DNA from: Neofusicoccum parvum
Lineage: Eukaryota > Ascomycota > Dothideomycetes > Botryosphaeriales > Botryosphaeriaceae
Length of the DNA: 64,000 nt
NCBI GenBank assembly: GCA_020912385.1
Contig: CP087210.1
Coordinates: forward strand, 2,728,001 to 2,792,000
Reading direction: 5' to 3'
The position numbers were made by a program, and so were the translations under genes. Positions 32,315 through 44,900 of this stretch are shown one piece after another (position 1 is the stretch's first letter; every line of letters starts with the position of its first letter). The notes below the pieces were generated by a model. The model ran no database searches. It saw only the letters and a program-made list of their open reading frames with translations, and was not told where the DNA came from.

Positions 32315-33451
32315 ACGCCCTCAGTGTAATTTTTACATCGTAGTCGCGGATTCACTTTTTAGCCAAAAGTTCTTCAATCAAGATATCCTCATTGATCACT
32401 TGGGCCCATGTATGCGATCACGAAAGGGAGAGCTGATTATTAACTGGTATGTGATCAATTATGGAATACTTTATGACCTACGCTACGCAGACCTTTGTTT
32501 TGCGTAAAGAAATGAGACTACCATAAGAGCTTTTCAGACATTGGATCAGTGATAGGGCTTTGTTGTGAGGACAAAGGGTGCTATACCAATATGACGGGGC
32601 TTATTGCCCAACAGCAAGCTTACACACATGATTCTTGAGGACATGAATCCTGAATTCGACAATGCGACAAGTGTAATGAAAGGCTTCCACATTTCTGACG
32701 GCAGTAACGTGAAATCACATCCAACAAAGCACGTCTAAGAACTATTTCAGAACGAACCTTACATCATTGCTTAAAGGGAACAAGTCATACGTGCTTTCAA
32801 CGAAGTGGTGGTATATTAAGAAGGCTAAGAACTTCATGCCAAAATTATTTTTCGGAATATCCTTCAACACATCACAGTTATGAAACTGTCAACCACATTG
32901 GCCCGCAATCACGTGTTTTACCTCCTTGTTCCACATGCGTTTTACTACTTGCCTTGTTACTACACCATACACCTACCCCTGCACAAGTCATTCACCCTAG
33001 TTATGCGTATTTCCGTAAATCCGATCATTACACCTATATAGCAAGATTCTGTAGCAACAATAAGAAAACCAGCGGTGTCTTACTTTCTCGCGCCGTTCGA
33101 CAGAAACCCATCCAGACTGAGCAAGATTCCCCTGCATCACCAGAAGAGGTGACTGGCGAGACTTTTATGGATGTGCAGACCAAATGTAAAAATCAAAAAC
33201 CTGGAAGGAAACATGGTATAAACCCTGGGGAGAGCTGGTGGGCGCCTGTCTACAGCACCCCCCACTGGCAGGACTACGGCCCGACTGGGATTGGTAAATA
33301 ATGGTCCACAAATATCCTCATAGGATAAATGACTTATTATTGTGTGCTAAAGAAATCGGTATAAAGAGATAACAAGAACTCTGGAATTCAAGTGTAAACA
33401 ACGAGAAAGGCTGACCTCAGAAAAATCTACTCCCCGTCAAAGTAGTAGTTA
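32315..33451. other. AT-rich gap, no confident gene
   Basis: 1.1 kb of AT-rich sequence between the FAD monooxygenase and the first cluster P450. A 115-codon open frame (32954-33301, plus; ends WQDYGPTGIGK) has no recognisable domain, signal peptide or homologue I know. It could be a remnant. The rest looks non-coding. Confidence 0.35.
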
Positions 33452-35169
33452 CTAGGATCTCTTGAGCAACCTAAATTTGACTTTTTCAGGTGCTCTGATC
33501 TCCAGTGTTAAAGCAGCATAGGAATCTTGCACAGCTTTCCATGCCCTTTCCCTCGCTTGCTCCATGACCTCGCCACTGCAGGGAACTACTTCGATTTTGT
33601 ATTGTGAAACAATGGTCGCGACAGTCGCGACAAAGCTTACTTGCGCGAACTTCTTTCCTGGACAAACACGCGGTCCATCTGTCCATGGAAGAAATGAGCC
33701 CTTGACCGGAGCCCTCAGAGTCTCTTCTGCATTTGAATCTATCCACCGAGAAGGCTTCCAAAGCAGAGAATCAAGGCCCCAATGGTCTTGTTGGACATGT
33801 AGTGTTGGGATATTCGCCTTTACGTCCGTCTGGGCAGGAAATGTATGTGTCACACCATCCTCTGACAAAACACCCACAGCCGATAGTCCAGTGCTTTTAG
33901 GTGCCATGGTGACGGTCGGAAATAATCGAAGCGTCTCAAACTAAAGAGTGTCAACATAAAGATATCCAGTATTTGGTCCTGGAGACTTACCATCACTGCC
34001 ATACAACGCCTCATCTGAGTGAAGGAGTCATATGTAAGCTGAACGGTTCGAAGCTCCTCCAAAAGCCAGTCCTGAATGTCCGGATGTGCTGCCAGCAGGA
34101 AGACGGCGTGGGAAAAGGTGTTTGCAGATGTTTCGTGGCCCCCAAAGGTCCAGGTGAATAAATTTCCGTATAACTCCTCGTCGCTGAGGGCTTCTGACTT
34201 GGATTCCATGTTGTGCTTGACCAGAGAGGTCAGAAAGTTGTTGTTCGCCTCACCATCAGTGTTCAGGGCGACTCTGCGGGAGTGAACAAACTCAGTCAGG
34301 TACTTCTTAAGCTCTCGGGAACAATTTTGCGCTTCGACATGCTTTTTGGGTAGCCACGGGAGCTTGTAGATAAAGTCTGGAACGAAATAGAGGAGAAGAA
34401 TGTTCTGTAGTTGCAACACAACCCCCAGACATTTTCGATAACTCTTTTGGTGACCGTGTGGTGTCTCATCTTTGGCTGATTCATCAAAATCATATTGAAT
34501 GCCGAATGCCGCGCTGGTCAAGACGTGTAGTGAGAGCTTGAGTGAGTCCTCGACGACAGAATTCACACCGGAAGCATTCGAAGACCATAGCTTCATCATC
34601 TGATTGGTTTGTCGGATGGATTCCTTCCACACAATGCGATTCACATTCTCTCCAAAACATCTTGTGGTGATCCTGCGGTGGCGCGTCCAAGTGTCACCAC
34701 TAACAGTGACCAGACTCGGGCCGTACAAATCCAGTATTTCTATGATTTTCAGCTCCTATATCGCACAAGGCATCTATGGAAACTTACGGGCGGAGTCACA
34801 CTGCTTTCGGAAACCCTCGCGCTTCGTGAAAACCTGGTGTGCAATTGCGGCATCCGCGGTAAACACCTCCAGCTTACCCGGCGTTGCATGAGCGAAGGTC
34901 TTGCCGTGTTTTCTGTGCATGACAGATCCACGTAATCGATCGTTCCACGGCCAATCCAGAGTACAGTGCTCAACCCATCCATTCAGAGGTACCTTTCTCA
35001 GCCACGGGACGAGCTTTTGGTTGCAGAGCAGCCAGATCGGGTTCTCTGGCCGCACCGGACTCCATACTACAGGGATGCCAATTCTCCTGGCCAGCTGAAT
35101 ATTTCGGAGCAGGCAAGCGGTAGACCAGACAATGTAAAAGAAGAGCAACAAACTGAAAGTTAAGAACAT
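33452..35169 (-). CDS. Cytochrome P450 of the polyketide cluster (P450-1), 539 aa
   Basis: Three exons: 35169-34788, 34739-33991 and 33940-33452. The N-terminal anchor is MFLTFSLLLFFYIVWSTACLL. Then come VSGDTWTRHRRI (C-helix), the I-helix TWTFGGHETSA, the K-helix FETLRLFP and the haem loop LPWTDGPRVCPGKKFA. Intron 1 needs a second AG downstream of the first one (CATAG at 34741-34740) to keep the frame. All catalytic landmarks are intact. This style of fungal P450 is common beside reducing PKS genes. It is expected in the ER, oxidising the polyketide. The site of oxidation is unknown. Confidence 0.9.
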
Positions 35170-35937
35170 GATGTTTGCCAGTAGACTTGTCGTTGGCAGA
35201 CAAACTTGGGTTGGAAGAAGATGAGCACCTCGTACATCTTGAATGGGACACTACACATTACCTACTGAGATGACCAGGGAATATTGAAGTGAAATCAGAA
35301 CTATGCTCGAAATATGCTTACGGAAAGCATGCTGGATCAAACACATGATAGCAGGCCAGCATTGTGTTGTGAGACATCATTGCCGGGGATACAGGAATAG
35401 GCTGTCCGAAGGTCATGGATGGACGTGCTTCGGCATTGATAGCTTTGCCGCCCCCGACAACCATTTAAGCTCATGGCTAGTTTCAGAATCAGGCCATACA
35501 GGCAACAGGGAAAGTCTACATCCAAGCTCTAGACAAAAGACCGAACCGGTTTGCCGTATCGGATATTATATGCCGACAGCGGGCCGAGCCCTCTAATCAA
35601 CCCGAAGCAGTTCGGTTTTAACCTTTGCCACCGAAGATACTCGCAATACAGGACCACCAACCGGGGCAGGATTATCCCATTTAGCTTGCTTCTAGAACTT
35701 CGCTTCAAATTTGATCCCACATTCTGTCTCGAATTACATGCACAGACGGCCGGTATGTACAATCCTATTGTCACGAAAGAGAAGCGACGCGTGGGTTGTA
35801 TTGGGATTATCGGTAAGATTCGAAAACGTATGATTTTGTTTGCTTAACTATTGGAAACGTGTGAAAAAGAAATTTTCTGTGGTATTTAAGTACTGCAATC
35901 ATCCGCTCGTATTTGAATACATATACAAAAAAGGAAC
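35170..35937. other. Intergenic region between P450-1 and the MFS transporter
   Basis: The P450-1 promoter and the 3' flank of the MFS gene, which are transcribed in the same direction. AT-rich. I see no gene or clear repeat. Confidence 0.4.
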
Positions 35938-37879
35938 TCAAAGATCCACAGGCCTGCTTGCTCGAATGCGTTCTCCATACAGACGGAATATAAGAGGCAC
36001 TGGAATAAGCGCTATCCCAATAAATGCAAGAAGGCTATTTCCCCAGTTCAATCCCAGCTTGTCGTACATATTCAGACTTGCAAGAGGAAGCAGTGCCCCC
36101 GACACCGAGCGCAGAACTGAGTTTGCAGCTAGGGCCGAAGCTGCCTGAGCAGTGAAAGCATCTACAAGATACGTCTGAATGCACATCTACTACAATCAGC
36201 AACATTGTGGGAGGTGACAAAGAGGACTTACGTGGATGCACAATCCTCCAAAGCCAATTACCATCGTTCCAGCAATCGGGACAGCCCAGTGCACATGATA
36301 CTGTGCCGTCCAGCCATACACGAGTAGGCCGACAGGCAGGCAGAGGGCTGGCAGAACCACCCATGCAGGTAATCTGTGTTCGGGTTTCAACGGTTCCCCA
36401 CGAGCTTTCGTCCGCTTCAGTGAGGCATCGCTAAGCGTTCCCACCAAAACAAGCCCCATCAGCATACCTACGCCGATTCCAATGAACGCCAGGCCAACGA
36501 TACTTGGACCAAAACCGTACTGTTTCTCAAAAACAAACGTGAAAGTCGCGAACAGAAGGTAGAGGATCCCGAATATGAATGCAGAGTAGAGGGACATTGC
36601 CGCAACAATGGGGGAGCGAACCAGCATCTTGGTGGGGCGAATCGTCGCCCGCCGCAAGAGCTCTCGTTTGGTCAGCCCCATATCCAGCTTGCTGCGCAGG
36701 TCAGGATTGCCGCTTTCTTCACGCAGACGCGCTGCCTTCCGCGCGAGGATGATGGGGGCATATGTTTCTCGGAAGCAGATCAGGCAAGCTACAGAGATAG
36801 CGCCAGCCTGATGTTTCGCCCTTCAGTCAGCGTGAAGCTCGAAAATGTCGACCCGGGACGTACCAAGATGGCGAGCAACCAAAAGACCCATCTCCAACCC
36901 ATGGCTTCTACCAGAAAGCCGCCGCAGATCGGCCCAATGACTGGTCCCAGAAGCGGACCCGTTGCCCACACAGCCATCGCGCCGCCTCTCTTCTCCGGTG
37001 GCATAAGATCGGCGATAGTGCCACCCCCGATCGTTAAGCATGCGGCACCAAAGCACCCAGCGAAGAAGCGAAATATGATGAGCATGTTCAAAGACTGCGC
37101 CGCCGCGCAAGCAACTGTGAATGCGACGAACCCAACATTACTGACGTTGTATAAAGGGACTCGCCCAAACATTTCAGAAAGTGGTGCAATCACAAGAGGT
37201 CTGACATAGACGTTACTAATCGCACAAAGCAAGGTAGGACGCGTTGACTCACCCCAGAGCAAACCCAAGAATATAGATGGAGACAACCAGAGTGGCCAAA
37301 ATGTCGTTTGTGCTGTCGAAAGTACGGAGGACCTGCGGAACTCCAGGTGCGAACATTGACGAAGCCAGAGGACTTGGCTGTACTGTTAGCCGTCCCTCAA
37401 GAGAACGAGAAGGGAATTGAGAAAATGAAAAGAGATACATACGTGACTAGCGTAATTAGAGACAGCAGGCAAATGGTCGTCCATTTTCTGGCTGAGGACC
37501 AGTTCATAGGATTGGAGGCATCCGTCTCATTGTCCCAATATACAGCATTAGGATCCTCCTCGAGACCACTTTCCAGTTGGACCTTTCCATAATCTTCAAC
37601 TTTATCTTTGAGATGTTAGACCGGGCGGTTATAGTGCTTTGGGCGTGTAGATACATTACCTTGCTCGAAAGCAACCTTGGAAATGTGAACGCTGGACCTC
37701 TCATTATTCCCATAATAGACACCTGGTCTAGCGAACTCGGTTATATCTGTATCAGCCCCGCGTCTGAAAGCTAGCTCCAGTGCATAGTCGATGAGGTCGC
37801 GGCTTGAGAAAGGCGCGGTGGGGAAAATTGGGGAATCGACCAGGACAGCAGATCCCCTTTTGCTTCCGTTTTCAGACAT
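35938..37879 (-). CDS. MFS transporter, DHA1-like drug/metabolite exporter
   Basis: Multi-exon gene with at least six short introns between 37879 and 35938. A cytoplasmic N-terminus ([17 protein letters not shown]) is followed by [17 protein letters not shown], the usual entry to the first span. The antiporter-type motif is [15 protein letters not shown] second signature is [15 protein letters not shown], and further spans include [10 protein letters not shown] and [18 protein letters not shown]. The protein ends [13 protein letters not shown]. By family it is a proton-driven exporter in the plasma membrane. Within this cluster it is the likely export or self-protection pump. I joined the exons by reading frame and splice consensus. 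The boundaries around 37210-37260 and 36790-36865 are approximate. Confidence 0.88.
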
Positions 37880-38438
37880 CGTTGCTGTGACCTTTGGATC
37901 TCCGTAGGGATTTGTCTGCGAGTCGTGCGTAGAAGCTGGGAGAGATTCTTTAGAGGCTTAAGAACAAGGCAAACTACTTTACATGACTGCCGCGGACGCT
38001 CCATGGAGTGGCAACTGCCGACCTTCAACGGCTGTGTCACATGTGTCAATTTGGGCCGTTACGAAGTTACATTAGTGGCAAGCAGCCTAGACTGGTTACA
38101 AAATTTCGCCATCTCCAAGTGATCTGATATTTGTACCATTAGAGTTGGGACTGAGTAATAAGGTTACGAAGTTGCAACCTAACCAGCTTGTTGGTAGTTG
38201 GAGATTTCAAATAGAGTATAGAACAGTGAAACGAGGTTGTAACAATCGAGATAATTGTCAAGGAACTTTATTATTGTAGAAAAACGGTTGCGCTACGTGT
38301 GCTGGATCGCGACCCAGTAAAAACCGACCACGAGGCTTGCCACCGATTACTAAACTTTATCTAGAGCGACGGCCGTCCTAATGCCTATGACCGTCACGGA
38401 ACCCCATATGCATGGGTCTTTAATGAGCCAAAGTCTAT
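37880..38438. other. Intergenic region between the MFS and methyltransferase genes
   Basis: AT-rich 559-base spacer: MFS promoter on one side, methyltransferase 3' flank on the other. No gene is supported. Confidence 0.4.
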
Positions 38439-39155
38439 TTACAAGATTGGGTCTCTCGCCTCAAATAGCAACATGGTTCCCACCACGCTCCACTTCACGC
38501 TCTTGAACGCCTCCTGTAACGGCCTTATGAAGCTCTGAGCCTCATCGTCATAGTTGTCAAAGACACCGATAGAGTTATGCCAAGCCATGATAAGCCGTCC
38601 AAGCATATTGTGCTTTACTCCTTTACCCAGAACAGTGGTACCAAATAGAACGCCGCGGTCCTCGTCGAGTAGACTTCGCAGCCTTATGAGCGCTGCAGCC
38701 TTGCGGGCAGGTGGGCCTGGAAGGCAATGCAACAGCAGCATGACGGAGATGGCGTCAAATTGTCCACCGAGGTCATCGCCGGAAAGTGGCTGGTCGGCAA
38801 GGACGTCGGCATGAACAGTCGCACAGTGAGTATGAGGATGTGCTTTGCGTGTACGGGCTGCAGCCGTGTCAAGGCAGTTCGTGTTGAGGTCGACGAGCAC
38901 GATATCCTCGGTTTGATTCAGAGGAGCGTGTTCCAGGAAGAAGCCTGTGCCGACACCAACGTCGAGAATACGATGGGAAGAGCTCCGAGATACGGAAGCT
39001 TCAACATTGCCGTTGTAGAAGCCGGTGAGTTTCGTGAACGTCGGGCATCCCCAGGCGTACTTGCAGAAGAGCCCAAGCACGAGTCGATCGTATACGAAGC
39101 GAAGGATCCAAGAAAAGTACAAGGCCGCACCCGCGGAAGTATCAGTCGAAGTCAT
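38439..39155 (-). CDS. Class I SAM-dependent methyltransferase of the cluster, 238 aa
   Basis: Single exon. After an N-terminal ALYFSWILRFVYDRLVLGLFC, which resembles short fungal polyketide O-methyltransferases, the SAM loop is ILDVGVGTGFFLEHA. DIVLVDLNTNCLDTAA and FDAISVMLLLHCLPG follow. The size (about 240 aa) fits small-molecule O-methyltransferases associated with reduced pyrone polyketides, as I recall the citreoviridin/aurovertin type. That comparison is from memory. It sits between the transporter and P450-2, all transcribed on the minus strand. Methylation of a hydroxyl on the polyketide (for instance a pyrone 4-OH) is inferred, not shown. Confidence 0.82.
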   Translation of the reverse strand: MTSTDTSAGAALYFSWILRFVYDRLVLGLFCKYAWGCPTFTKLTGFYNGNVEASVSRSSSHRILDVGVGTGFFLEHAPLNQTEDIVLVDLNTNCLDTAAARTRKAHPHTHCATVHADVLADQPLSGDDLGGQFDAISVMLLLHCLPGPPARKAAALIRLRSLLDEDRGVLFGTTVLGKGVKHNMLGRLIMAWHNSIGVFDNYDDEAQSFIRPLQEAFKSVKWSVVGTMLLFEARDPIL

Positions 39156-39364
39156 TGTGATGGAATCTGTGCTGAAACGGCGGAGGATCTTGTCTCTAGT
39201 CTGAAGTCACCAGGAGGATACATATATTCATCGTAGCGAGAGCATTTACCAAACTCGGTGGTTGAAACGCATTGATATTGTCATCCTTGACAGGCGAAGC
39301 GGGGTAGCTACTATTCCTATTCAAGCCCGGAGCCCCATTGTGATAACGCCTCAAGATTTGAGGC

Positions 39365-41181
39365 TTAGTAGAATGCTAAATTGATCTCATCCCGCGGGGC
39401 CAAAGTGATGTCACTGCCCAAGCGAGGACTGGCCTGCGCATACTTTTCGACCAAGTTTGTCCCAGCGCGGCCTTGCTTCCGATTAAAGGTTTTGCCAGCC
39501 ATCCTCAGCTCTACTCGGCTATAATGCTGGAAAACGCGGATCAGCACGTAGCTAATCTCGGTCAAGGCGAATTGCTGCCCGACGCAAATGCGCGGTCCGC
39601 CGTTGAATGGAATATACGACCAAGGCTTTGGCTGCCACTTATCCCAACGCCTGGGGTGGAAGAGATGGGCAGACGGGAACTGACTACTTTCAGCAGGGTA
39701 CAGTTCTGGCCTCAGATCTGCTTGAGATTTAGAATGTGGTCCTCTGCTTGCCGGGATACTTACGAAGTACGTGAGTTGAGTAGACAACAGATGTCCCTCT
39801 TGGGATTCCCACGGGTGAGTTTCCATCTGGCCCACCTCCACGCGGTAGACTCGTGTCACTAAGCGCGACACGGACGTTGAAAGGTACAACCGGGTATAGG
39901 CGAAGAGTCTCATTGACAATGCTTTGCACCAGCTTCATACTCTTCAAGTCAGAGTACGTGGGCATGCGGTCAAAACCCAGGTATTGCTCGATTTCGCGTC
40001 GGAGATCTTCAACAACGGCGGGGTTGCGTGCCAGCTCGAAGAAGCAAAATGAAAGCGTCATGGCGGTGGTATCGCGGCCAGCGATAAGCACCGTCACCAC
40101 CTCATCGAGGAGTAGCTTTTCATCACTAGTCGAAGAGGCGCATGAGTGGAGAAAGGTGTAATCCTCGTCCTTTTTATCCCGGGTTTGGAGCTCTTCGGGG
40201 GTGAGAGCTGCGGCGTCAACCACGTTCGACTTGATAAATTCTTTCAGAGCGCCGATGCGACGCCGAAATTCTCGCCGAGGAACTAGAAAGTTCAACGGCC
40301 CGGCGCGTTCGATGAGCGCTTGTTTGTGCCGAATGAAATCAAACGCATCTGAGAAGTCGTTTTGTCGGTCTTTCAGGGCGTTGAAGGAGCGGCCAAAAGA
40401 GAAGTCTCCTGAAGCATCCAACGCAAAGCTGGTGACCGTAAGCAGACATAGAGGACAAGACGACAGGTGAGATCAAACCGGGAGAATATATCCTTAACGT
40501 CAACAGTTCGACCATTTCCAAGGAGTGGAATCATTTCCTGGACATGGCGTTCAAAACAATTCAAGCCACTGATCCTCTCTTTAGTGAAGTACTTGCGGAC
40601 CAGCTGCCTCGACTCATGCCACCTCTGGCCATCGGCTGTGAAAATACCTGAGGTCCAGGTATCAGTGGTAAGTCATTGAATCAAGTCACAGACCTTACTG
40701 TCTCCCATGAGGTCATTCCAATCTCGATGCATCCTCGCCCCTTTCCCGTACTCGGAGAACTGTGTGGCTAACATAGCCTTCACATTTTCGGGATCGGCAG
40801 TGAAGACCCAACGGGTACCACAAAGTCTCGTTTCAAAGGTAAATGTGTGATTTCTTGCGTTCGTCGTGCGTTCGAACTGCTTATACATGAACTCAAGATT
40901 TTCGTCCCTCAGGGAGTGCGAAATGATCTGAAAGATGAACGAGAGCCCTGGGTGTCAATGTCAGCTCTTGATCCCGTTCTCAGAATGAAGGTAACAACAC
41001 CGAATGGAAGCAGTGACCTCAGACTTTCTGCATGGCCGCCGAGGGTCCGGATTTTGATCTTCTCTTTGATGAATGTGAATGTGAAAGTGACTGTCCACGC
41101 TGCCGCCACCGTAGCCGCAATCAGCACGGGCAGAGATAGCTCCTGGATCATGTTGGAATTGTGGAGCTGGATGAAAGTCAC
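39365..41181 (-). CDS. Cytochrome P450 of the polyketide cluster, CYP52-like (P450-2), 534 aa
   Basis: Five exons: 41181-41001, 40947-40699, 40647-40479, 40428-39764 and 39705-39365. An ATG at 41151 is an alternative start. The N-terminal span is [18 protein letters not shown]. Then come [18 protein letters not shown] C-helix sequence ([14 protein letters not shown] here), [17 protein letters not shown] across a 50-base intron, the I-helix [15 protein letters not shown], the K-helix ETLRLYP and the haem loop [15 protein letters not shown]. The FxLDxxxxFxFG and GRDTTA patterns point to the CYP52/CYP539-type clan of chain hydroxylases. A terminal or sub-terminal oxidation of the polyketide is plausible. 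It is head-to-head with the PKS across 728 bases. Confidence 0.9.
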
Positions 41182-41909
41182 TTGGGCGTATGTCGATAGC
41201 CGTGAAAGAGTGGTCCCCTTCTTTCACGACTTTTGTTTTGAGCAAGATAGACTAGCAAAGGCTGAGTTCCGCTACTGAAAATAGGTCCCTGCTCATTCCT
41301 CGTCTCCAAACACACGAGGTTTGATACGCAGACGGAATACCTTTCACGTACCAGAGACTAGGCGATCGATGAGATGCCTCGGTAATTTTAAACCTTCTCC
41401 CTTGTCATCGGCTTTAAACGAGTCTCCAGTGTGGGATCAGGGGATGTATTCCGGGTGTACCATTCAAAGCTTATTCACGGACCCAACGGTCTTGAACTCA
41501 GATAACGGCGACAACTACCCTGTGGTGATCCCTTGTATGGCCCCATGCCTAAGTATACTCGGAAGGGTGGGTGCAGCAAACACGAAAGGAAAAGTTGTGA
41601 TAAAGTTATCTCAGTTCAGGCACGCAATGGTCATGAGCTGATTGTTGCTGGTGAAGTGTCCTTTGTAAGCACTTAGCAACAGATGTGTCAGCCGATTGTG
41701 GCATCCTGGAAGAACAGATCAAGGCATCACTGCGATTTGGGCTGGAGTTTCGTATCGAGGGTACGATTGTGCAAGGTGATCGATCTACCGTTCCAGCCAC
41801 ACCGGTACATATTTACCTGAAGATTCCTACATTTGGGTAGCATGAAATTCCATGGACTACTGACAACTACTGCAACAATTACTCGTTCATACCGTACCAG
41901 ATTAAGACA
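41182..41909. promoter_or_regulatory. Bidirectional promoter of P450-2 and the PKS
   Basis: A 728-base spacer between divergent starts (41181 minus, 41910 plus). It is the most likely place for cluster-specific regulator binding. I did not find an unambiguous palindromic CGG site by eye. Confidence 0.5.
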
Positions 41910-44900
41910 ATGGAAGGAGACAAGGTCGAACCTATCGCGATCATAGGACTTAGTCTGAAGTTTCCGGACGATGCTACTTCGGCCGAATCATTCTGGAAAA
42001 TGCTAGCAGCGGGTAGATCCGCTTCAAAGGAGATCCCTCCCGAACGGTTCAACGTTGATGCATTCTACCACCCGGATCCGGAGCGACTTGATAGTGTATG
42101 CACCTAATAAATTCATTTCTAGGCGAGCGCTGACAGCATAATCCAGTTTCACGTGCGACGAGCCCACTTCATTGAAGAAGATCTGGCGGCCTTCGATGCT
42201 CCATTCTTCAATATGTCGCCTGCAGAGGCGCAGGGCCTTGATCCTCAGCAGCGTGGTCTCCTCGAAGGGACGTATCACGCCCTGGAAAATGGTATGTAGT
42301 GTCTTTTTTTACACATGGACAAATACTGAAATGCGGTCTGCATTGCAGCCGGAATCCCAATACGTGCAATCGCTGGCTCGAACACGTCTGTCCACGTGGC
42401 ATCCTTTGGCCGTGACTGGGATGCCATCATCAGCCAAGACACTGAGTTCCAGTCCAAATATACAGCGACTGGGACCGGCTCGTCTATGCTCTCCAACCGC
42501 ATCAGCCACTTCTATGATCTCCGTGGTCCTTCTCTCACTGTCGACACTGCTTGCTCGAGTGGACTCTATGCCTTCCATCTCGCATGTCAGAGCCTCAGGC
42601 TCGGCGAGTCAGAAATCGGCATCGTCTCTGGCTCCAACACCTACCTCTCTCCGCACGCCATGAGCGTCCCCCTTTCCAACGCCGGATTCCTATCCCCGGA
42701 CGGACGCTGCTACAGCTTCGACCACAAAGCCAACGGATACGCCCGTGGAGAAGGCTTCGGTACCGTCATCATCAAGCCCCTGCGCAACGCCATTCGTGAC
42801 GGCGACACCATTCGCGCTGTCGTGCGGGCCTCTGGCGTCAACCAGGATGGCCGGACGCCCAGCATCACACAGCCCAGTGCGGTAGCCCAAGCGGCAATGA
42901 TCCGCACTACTTATGCCGCTGGAGGTCTGGACTTCGGCACCACGCAGTACATCGAGGCCCACGGCACGGGTACAAGCGTCGGAGATCCCCTGGAGGCCCA
43001 AGCAATCGGCGAAGTGTTCCGTGACTCTCGCGACGCCGTTCCGCTGCATGTTGGGTCTGTAAAGACCAACATCGGACATCTGGAAGGTGCCAGCGGCCTT
43101 GCAGGCCTACTGAAGACCGTGCTCGTCTTGGAGAAAGGACTCATCCCGCCCAATGTCGGGTTTGAGAAACCGAACCCGTCCATTGACACTGAAGGACTCG
43201 GCATACAGGTGCTTTGCTGTCCATGCTATTATGAGTCCATGTCTGATTATGTATAGTTTCCGACCAAACTCACGCCGTGGCCGACAGCCGGACTCCGCAG
43301 AGCCTCGGTGAGCTCCTTTGGATACGGTGGTTCGAATGCGCATGTGGTTATGGAAGATGCGTGCAACTACCTGCGCATTCGAAATTTAAAAGGCCACCAC
43401 AGCTCTGTGGATTTCGCAGATTACCCGGATTCAGGAAGCAATGGGGTCAAAAATGGACAATCCAACGGAATCACCGCCGGAAATCTCAACGGGAACACCG
43501 TTAATGGTTTCAAAGGACTTCTTGTCCTCTCTGCTGCGAATGAGCAAGGCCCCCAACGACAGGCAGATGTGTTGCAGAAACACTTTGCTACTATTTCATT
43601 CGAGGATCACAGCACAGATAACTTCATGAACACTTTGCAGACCCTGTACCAACGGAGATCTTCTCTTGACTGGAGGTCTTTTGCGATTGCTGGATCGACC
43701 GATGAACTTGCCCTCGAGCTGGCAGAGAAGGTATCCCCGAGTATCCGAGCATCCAAGCCGCCAGAAATACATTTCGTTTTCACTGGGCAAGGCGCACAAT
43801 GGCCCCAGATGGGACTGGCGCTCATGTGCTACCCTGTGTTCAGACAAAGCCTTGAGGATGCTGATGCATACTTGGAAGCACTAGGTTGTCCCTGGTCTGT
43901 GCAAGGCAAGTACCCCTAACATTGCTGGTAAACGAAGTTCAAATGCTGACTGCACTAAACGAGACAGATGAGCTTTATCGTCCCGCAGAATCAACCAACC
44001 TACACACTCCTGGGTTGTCGCAGCCGCTCTGCACATGCATTCAAGTCGCACTTGTTGAACTTTTGAGGAGCTGGAATGTTCGACCGTCATCAGTTTGCGG
44101 ACATTCCTCAGGCGAGATAGCAGCAGCATTCTGCGCCGGCGCGGTAAGCCGCAAGTCCGCCTGGAAAATTGCCTTCTATCGTGGTCTTCTCTCAGAGAAA
44201 CTTTGCTCAGATGAGACGCGCGAGGAGACGACTATGATGTCGGTGGGCTTGAGTGAGCATGACGTAAAGCCCTACCTTCAAGAAACCTCTGTAACTGTCG
44301 CATGTGTCAACAGTCCAGCCAATGTGACATTGAGCGGCCCAAAGAGAGACATTGAGGATTTGTCTATCCAGCTGGATCACGAACAGATATTTGCACGGAA
44401 GCTTGCAGTTGGTATCGCTTACCACTCAAGCATCATGGAAGATATCGCGGGGGAATACCAAGCCCTGTTGAAGGATATCAACACCACCTTTGATGGCGAA
44501 AAGCAGGAAAAACAAGCTCCTGGGATTACAGTATATTCCTCCGTCACTGGAGAGGCAACATCGCTGTCTGAGATGTCGAGGAGCTTTTACTGGGTTCGGA
44601 ACTTGGTATCTCCCGTCCGATTCTCTGATGCACTGTCATCCATGGTCACGTCGAATGACACCCACTTCATCGTCGAGGTCGGCCCACATGCTGCACTCCG
44701 GCGCCCAGTTCAAGAAACGCTCGCTCCTCTGCTTGGAAAAGACCGCTGGCGCTACATGCCAACTCTGAAGCAGGGACACTCGGGTCCCTTCACGATCCTC
44801 GAGATGGCTGGGACATTGTGGTGCACTGGGGCTGGAATCGACATCGGAGCCGTAAACGGACTTGGAAACAGCCAGCGACGACTGGCCGACCTGCCCCAGT

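Noticed and set aside
38720..39236. Antisense 169-codon frame over the cluster methyltransferase
   Set aside because: It is the reverse of a well-supported methyltransferase with an intact SAM motif.
40429..40478. Apparent frameshift in P450-2 between DIFSR and FALDASG
   Set aside because: A 50-base GTTTGA...CACCAG intron joins the two parts in frame and restores the family pattern, so the gene is intact.
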